A stretch of 64,000 bases of DNA from Patellifolia procumbens (Eukaryota; Streptophyta; Magnoliopsida; Caryophyllales; Amaranthaceae), in the NCBI GenBank assembly GCA_947645195.1, contig CANSGD010000056.1, positions 1,116,001 through 1,180,000 of the forward strand. The letters run 5' to 3'. This document shows positions 58,690 through 64,000 of the stretch, one piece after another. The position numbers and the translations under genes are program-made. How positions within the stretch are numbered: position 1 is the first letter of the stretch; each line of letters opens with the position of its first letter. The notes beneath the pieces were generated by a model, which was not told the origin of the DNA, did no database searches, and saw nothing but the letters and a program-made list of their open reading frames with translations.

Positions 58690-60157
58690 GCCTCCCAAGA
58701 AGCGCTTCTTTAAAGTCATAAGCTTGACTAAGAGGGCTCACCTCTCAATGATGGTGCTCGGGGGAGACAAGTATCAAACAACCAATGAAACTAATGACAT
58801 GGTTATCGTGGTAGAGCTTCAAGCATTGACCATTCACCAAGAAGGGACTCTCATCGCCCACAATTTCATATGCTGCATAGGGTGTAGTTTTCACCACATT
58901 AAATGGCCCCGACCACTTTGATTTAACTTTCCAGGAAAAAGCTGAAGTCTTGAGTTAAATAACAAGACCTTGTCCCCAACCCGGAACTCTCTTTAATGTA
59001 TCCTTTGGTCCTGCCATTTCTTTATTCGCTCTGTATACAAACACGAACTCTCATAAGCATCAAAGCGGAGCTCCTCTTGCTCAACCAACTTCTCCTTATG
59101 AGCCTCTCCCGCCAAATCAAGATCCATGTGGAGCTCCTTAATTGCCCATCAAGCTCGATGTTTAAGTTCAACGGGCAAGTGACAACCCTTCTCATACACA
59201 AGACGATAAGGGGTGGTGCCAATAGGTATCTTGAAAGTCGTGCGAAGAGCCCAAAGAGTATCATCTAGTCTCAAGGACCAATCCTTCCTTGTCTTATTCA
59301 CCACTCTCTCAAGCACATTCTTCACTTCTCGATTCGAGACCTCAACTTGGCCTTGAGTTTAGGGGTGGTATGGAAATCCCACCTTATGATTGACCCCATA
59401 CTTCTTCAAAAGAGCATCCAATTGCTTCTTAGCAAAGTGTGAACCTCCATCACTGATCAAAACTCTAGGCACCCTAAATCTAGGGAAAATGATTTTCTTC
59501 AAAAGCTTCATGACAACTTTTATGATCATTAGTGGGGGAAGCGATTGCTTTGACCCACTTAGTCACGTAATCCACCGCCACAAGTATGTACACGTACCCC
59601 ATAGATGGAAGAAAGGGTCCCATAAAGTCAACACCCCACATATCAAAAGGCTCAATTTCAAGAATGTTTTGTTGAGGCATGTCATTTCTCTTGGTGATTC
59701 AACCACTTCTTTGACACCTATCACAGCCCAAAGCAAACCCCCTAACATCCTTTTTGATAGAAGTCCAAAACAAAACACTTTAGGGCGCCTTAGCAACAGT
59801 TTTTCCAGCTCTACTATGCCCTCCACAAGCCAAGGTATGACAATGATTCAACACAGAATGAATCTCATGATTGGGCACACACCTCCTGAAAATAGAATCA
59901 ACATACCTCTTAAACAATAGAGGATCATCCTAATAGTACCAACAAACCTCCTTGAAGAATCGCTTCCTTTGTTGAGAAGTAAGGCCATGAGGTTCAATCC
60001 CACAAGCTAAGTAATTCGCAAAGTTTGCTAACCATGGGACCTTATTGTTTATGATGGCAAAGAGGTGTTCTGCCTTCAAATCATCATCAATAGGGGCATA
60101 TTTAAGATCATCATATTTCCCATCAAGGGTGAGGCAAGAAAGATGATCAGCTACCAA
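58690..60157 (-). pseudogene. Element D' integrase and pol C terminus
   Basis: Minus: VADHLSCLTLDGKYDDLKYA (end of RNase H/linker), LACGGHSRA-like remnant lost, FALGCDRCQRSG zinc-finger part, IEPFDMWGVDFMGPFLPSMG and ILVAVDYVTKWVKAIASPTN (catalytic Asp of the integrase core), ASSLMG.., then SWKVKSKWSGPFNVVKTTPY and the C-terminal YDFKEALLGRQPKPLSL. Many stops. The motif set is that of Athila/Tat gypsy integrase. Confidence 0.8.
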
Positions 60158-61500
60158 TTTTCTTCGTCCCTTCTTCTCCCATGTAAACTATAGCCTTGTT
60201 GCAAGTCAAGTATGAATGGAACTTATCAAAATGTGAAAACTATGGCATACATCTCCTTCTCTGTAGTTGGATAGTTCCGTTGCGCATCATGCAAAGTCCT
60301 ACTTGCATAGGCTATCACATGTAGCTTCCCTTCTTGGCGTTTCCCAAGGACAACTTCCACTGCAAAATCACTAGCATCGTACATTAGTTCAAAAGGCAAG
60401 CTCCAATTAGGACCTTGCACAATAAGAGCAGAAGTGAGGGCCTTTTTAAAGTTTGAAAGGCCTTAATACAAGACTCATCAAACCTAAAATCAACATCCTT
60501 TTGAAGTAGATTCGTCAATGGTTTGGCTATTTGATAAAAATCCTTGATGAAACGCCGTTAAAAACCCGCATGTCCAGAGAAAGCACGAACTCCCGTCATC
60601 GAATTCAGCGGCGGAAGTTTGTCAATAACAAAAACATCGCCGGATCTACTTCAATGCCCTTGCTAGACACTTTGTGACCTAGAACAATGCCTTCTTCAAC
60701 CATGAAATGGCATTTTTCCCAATTCAAGACTAGGTTCGTCTCTTGACACCTTTTCAATACACGTTAAAGATTAGCAAGACATGAGGCAAAAGAGGGACCA
60801 CACACACTAAAGACATCCATGAAAACCTCAGTAAAATCCTCCAACATGTCAGAAAATATTGTCGTCATACACCTTTGAAAGTAGATGGGGCATTACACAA
60901 ACCAAAGGCCATCCTTTGATAAGTAGATGGGGCATTACACAAACCAAAGGTGGTTTTCTTCTGATCATCCGGATGAATCGGGATTTGAACAAATCTGGAA
61001 TAACCATTAAGAAAACAAAAAGGTGAATGACAGGTAACCTTTCCAACATTTGATCAATGAAAGGGAGAGGGAAATGGTCATTTCAGGTGGACTTATTCAA
61101 TTTTTTGTAATCAATGCAAACTCTCAACCCAGTGACAATTCTATTTGAAATAGTTTCCCTTTCTTATTCTCAACAATAGTCATGCCTCCCTTCTTAGGAA
61201 CCACGTGAATCGGGCTCACACAATTTCATAATCTCCTTTGTCACAACCTCTTTGAGGTTGGGATTAAGTCTTCTTTGAGGCCCAATAGAGGAGGCATCAC
61301 TATCAGTTAGATGGATACGATGCATAACAAGAGAAGGACTTATCCCCTTAATGTCATCAATCGACTACCCAATGACTTCCCTATTTTTTCTCAATATCTC
61401 AATCAACTTCGATAAGAGAGATATTGTCAAGAGTCATATTGACAATAACAGGATAAGCACAATCATCATCAACGAAAACATATTTAAGGGAGGGGGGAAA
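60158..61500 (-). pseudogene. Element D' reverse transcriptase and RNase H
   Basis: Minus: RRLNPNLKEVVTKEIMKLCE, RVCIDYKKLNKST, HFPLPFIDQMLERL, a small duplication of VCVMPHLL (60868-60945), DVFVIDKLPPLNSMTGVRAF, RRFIKDFYQIAKPLTNLLQK and RNase H (VQGPNWSLPFELMYDASDFA, VIAYASRTLHDAQRNYPTTE). The catalytic YVDD region is degraded. Stops and shifts throughout. Confidence 0.8.
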
Positions 61501-61512
61501 GCGGTTTTAACT

Positions 61513-62195
61513 CTACCTTGGGAGGAGGCTTGGTACTCTCCTCTTTATCAACGGAAATGCCAAGGACCTCAAACTCGGACTCAAGTATTTTTCAACGGTA
61601 GCGTTGTCGAGGAGCATGGAAAACTCTCCCACCTCATCCATATCTAAGCTCGCGGCTTCAGTGATAGAAGCGTAGAGCTCATCATTAGTGTGAACTTCCC
61701 TCTCAAAACTTTCCATCTCACTCTCCACATGAGTAACTCGGCAAACCCTCTCAATCATGGGCTTCCTCAAACTCTTGGAGAACTCAAAAACAACCTTCTC
61801 ATTGGCAACCTCGACGGTGATAGTACCATTTCTACAGTTATCACGGTGCCCAATGTCTTAAGAGCCTCCTTCCAAGAATGAGAGGAGTCTTAGGATCTTC
61901 CTCCATGTCCATCACAATAAAGTCACAAGGCACAAAGACATGCCCAACTTGTTGGAACATCTTCTAACTCGCCATGCGGGACCCTTAAAGTTCGGTCCAC
62001 CAATTGAATGGTCTTCCTAGAAGGAAAAAGAGAAAAGTGAAGGTACTTGGCTATGGAAAGAGGCATCAAACTCACACTTGCTCCCAAATCGGGCAACACG
62101 ACTTGAAGCTCGAAGTCACCTATCTTCACATGCAAGGTGAAGCTTCCAGGGTTTCTTTGCTTCTTGGGCATGGTACGTTGCACAAGTGCACTCAC
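61513..62195 (-). pseudogene. Element D' aspartic protease and linker
   Basis: SALVQRTMPKKQRNPGSFTL, then VVLPDLGASVSLMPLSIAKY with the DLGAS active site, TIQLVDRTLRVPHGELEDVP, a stop at 61923, and an acidic linker toward RT (SMLLDNATVEKYLSPSLRSL). It parallels DLGASVSVMPLSVYKKL of element B. Confidence 0.8.
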
Positions 62196-62278
62196 TTGCT
62201 ATGGTAATGTGATTAGTTCATCTTCTAGCTTCCGCTTGTTGGAAGGATCTCCTTCAAGAACTTAGCATAGGCCGGCAT

Positions 62279-62993
62279 TTAAGACATAGCCTCACGAAAT
62301 GGAATGTTTATTTGAAGGCACTTCATGACATTCAGCCACTTAGTCAATTTGCCGCTCAACCTCCTCTCCAACAACCTTCGAGGATATGGGATCGGTGGCA
62401 CATAGGTCTTAGGTGGAGGAGGTGTTGACAATGGAGCTTTGTCACCAACTTGCTCATGAGTTTCCTTATCTTCTCTTCCTTTCTCAATACCAACCTCCCT
62501 CTCATCTTCCTCGACTTGATTGTTCTTCTCAACCACCTCAACTTCACTTTCTTCACACTCATTGGGCATCTTAGGGCCCCCATAGTTCGTTCCCGACCTC
62601 AAATGGATGGCTTTGAGTTGACGTAGGTTTGATTGGGAATGGTTTTGCTTGGTAGTTGATTTGTGGGGTTAGAAGGGTTCTTCTCGGCCACTTGAGCTAA
62701 TAGGGTCTCAAGAATTTTGGTGTGAGATTGTAGCACTTGGAACCTTTTCTCATGGCTTTGAAGAGCTTGGATTTGAAGAGAAAGGGTTTGGGTCATGGTT
62801 TGGTGTTGTTGGAGAATTTGGGAGGTAGGGTTAGAGGATGGAGTAGGTTCGGGATTTTGTTTAGGAAATGGGGGATTTATAGGGGCTTTTTGAAAGTTGG
62901 ATCTTTGATGAGGAGTTTGATAAACATTAGAACATTGAGAGGAAGACCCACCTTGATTGTAGCTTTTATTGTACCCTTGGTGAGGTTGATAAT
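62279..62993 (-). pseudogene. Element D' gag, C-half
   Basis: Minus: SNYQPHQGYNKSYNQGGSSS, Pro/Asn/Gln-rich spacer, a coiled-coil (QTLSLQIQALQSHEKRFQVL...ETLLAQVAEK), AIHLRSGTNYGGPKMPNE after a small shift, an acidic segment (VEEDEREVG), and YVPPIPYPRRLLERRL...LNVMKCLQINIPFREAMS, the gag end seen before protease in Athila/Tat elements. The N-half and zinc knuckle are missing; sequence F starts at about 62994. Confidence 0.75.
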
Positions 62994-63472
62994 TGGATTT
63001 TATATCCACTTCTAGAGCTCTTTTTACTCATGTTTCCCCTCATTTCCACCTTCTTTCCTCTAATTTCACACCATTTTTCTCTTCTTTTTCTCTTTTCTTC
63101 TCATTTTGGTGCATTCACCTAATATTTGATATTTTACAATGATTTTAAGCTAAATCTTGTGTTATGCGATGTGCCTTGGTGTCCTATCTTGTGTCTTTTG
63201 TTCATGTGTGTAGGTTGAGAGATACTTTGATGATTTTGGAGCTCATGAAGAGAGGAGATAAAACTTTTGGATCGAGTGCGGAAATGGAAGAGGCCATGAA
63301 TAATCATTTGATGATTTTAGAGCTTTGTATATTTGATGGCGTGACGCTACTCAATGCTTGTGAATGTAAAATGGAATCGTTTCTATGCCAAGGAAGACTT
63401 ATGATGGTTGTGTATGCATGAAGTGAAGCTTTGGACTTGCCAAGAGTTCATAGAAGCTACATCTTAACCCAT

Positions 63473-63609
63473 AAGCGTCCGCTTGAGCTATTGTTAGCGC
63501 CAGCTTATGCCATAAGCGTCCTCTTAAGCGGACTCAAGTGTCCGCTTATTTTCATAGTTTTGTTGGCAGGGATTTGTGAGCATTTTGGAGCGTCCGCTTA
63601 AGGACTTCA
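63473..63609 (+). promoter_or_regulatory. Inverted-word cluster AAGCG-TC-CGCTT in F LTR
   Basis: AAGCGTCCGCTT 63473-63484 and GAGCGTCCGCTT 63598-63609 are intact. Imperfect copies (AAGCGTCCTCTT, AAGCGGACTC, AAGTGTCCGCTT) lie between. The TATA box is about 70 bases downstream. Confidence 0.7.
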
Positions 63610-63679
63610 CGCAGATCTCCGACTTTTCCTATTCGATCTAAAGCTTTGTTAGACTCATTTTTTACGTTATTTTAGAGGG

Positions 63680-63687
63680 TATAAATA
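63680..63687 (+). promoter_or_regulatory. TATA box of F LTR
   Basis: GAGGGTATAAATACTTTTTAG; the same GGGTAT(T)ATAAATAC context as in the B LTR. Confidence 0.65.
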
Positions 63688-64000
63688 CTTTTTAGCCCTA
63701 GTTTTGGAGAGACACTTAGTTTTTACAAGCTTTTGAAGAGATTAGAGTGAGATTGTTGAGTTCTCTTCTTCTTCCATATTTTGAAAACTCCATTGTTGAT
63801 CAAGAATTATAGCTCGGATTACTAGCAAGTTTATATATTTTGTTTCCGGAATTTCATTCTCCATCTTTTGGTGTTGTTTTCATCTACTTTGTCTCAAGTA
63901 TATCTCATCTCTAATCTAATTACCATGTTTTCTTTTGTTATTCTAAATCAATTTTATATTTAATTTCCTTGCATAATGTCTGGTGAGTAGTCTTTTATGC

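Larger units (their letters stand above)
54724..62993 (-). mobile_element. Element D': Athila-type element with env-like ORF
   Basis: Minus-strand order from right to left: gag C-half, protease, RT/RNase H, integrase, an internal promoter-like word, an env-like ORF, a 3' noncoding region, and a truncated 3' LTR (54724-55135, ending AGAGTAATCAA). The LTR piece is joined directly to internal sequence at 55136, which begins where copy 1 left off at 19462. The gag start and 5' LTR are missing because element F interrupts near 62993. All genes carry stops. This is the type of full element that could have supplied proteins to A. Confidence 0.75.
62994..64000 (+). mobile_element. Element F: start of another Athila-type LTR, runs off window
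   Basis: It begins about TGGATTTTATATCCACTTCT, where D' gag stops. Its content parallels the A and B LTRs: an inverted-word cluster (63473-63609), TATAAATA at 63680-63687 followed by a CT-rich leader, and GTCTGGTGAGTAGTCTTTTA at the window edge, the counterpart of A's ATTAGTGAGTAGTTTCTAAT. Only 1 kb is visible. The start could be off by some bases. Confidence 0.55.

Overview
This window is nuclear DNA from a flowering plant, most likely a eudicot. The reasons are a spliced leucine-rich-repeat receptor kinase of the LRR-XI type, a low GC content, and a dense load of plant transposons: Mutator-like (MULE), Athila-type and chromodomain Ty3/gypsy LTR elements, a plant L1 LINE and a Stowaway MITE. 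Only one ordinary gene is present. It is the 3' part of a HAIKU2/RLK7-like receptor kinase at the left edge (1-2038, + strand). Everything else is transposon-derived or has no recognisable content, and every transposon reading frame is broken.

Layout. 2.0-4.7 kb is intergenic, with a C-rich low-complexity block. 4745-9650 is a complete MULE with 40-bp terminal inverted repeats and an 8-bp target duplication. It carries a broken MURA-type transposase (+) facing a broken plant-mobile-domain (PMD) gene (-). 10.3-12.8 kb is a probable terminal-inverted-repeat element filled with a repeated 'TTGCTCATTTGAAA' word. From 13.3 kb to the end is a deep nest of retrotransposons.

The nest, outermost first. 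Element E is a minus-strand non-autonomous LTR element, present twice (13.7-17.6 kb and 50.2-54.7 kb). It is interrupted by D, a minus-strand Athila-type element (17.6-19.46 kb, and again 54.7-63.0 kb with gag, protease, RT, integrase and an env-like ORF). C, a chromodomain gypsy element (+, about 19.46-49.1 kb), sits inside or next to D. C is itself interrupted by an 863-bp MULE (21902-22764), by A (a non-autonomous Athila relative, 23971-30288, TSD GTTTC), by an L1 LINE (-, 31100-43166), by a CACTA-like fragment (about 45.3 kb), and, in its 3' LTR, by a Stowaway MITE and a 1.77-kb MULE. The LINE is interrupted by B, a young gag-protease-only Athila-like element (32410-39880, TSD AGCTG). F, another Athila-type LTR, begins about 62994 and runs off the window.

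Most interesting signals. (1) The Athila-type LTRs of A, B, D and F share an architecture but not a sequence: a cluster of family-specific inverted words of the form xxxCG-NN-CGxxx placed upstream of the TATA box. D carries the same word again between pol and its env-like ORF, as if an LTR promoter module had been copied to drive that ORF. (2) A small hairpin with an AGGA loop and compensating arm changes precedes the polypurine tract in A, B and D. (3) The right end of A shows microhomology template switching through its palindromic word array. (4) The MULE pairs a transposase with a convergent PMD gene. All coordinates and motifs were read by eye; family names rest on motif recognition, not on searches.
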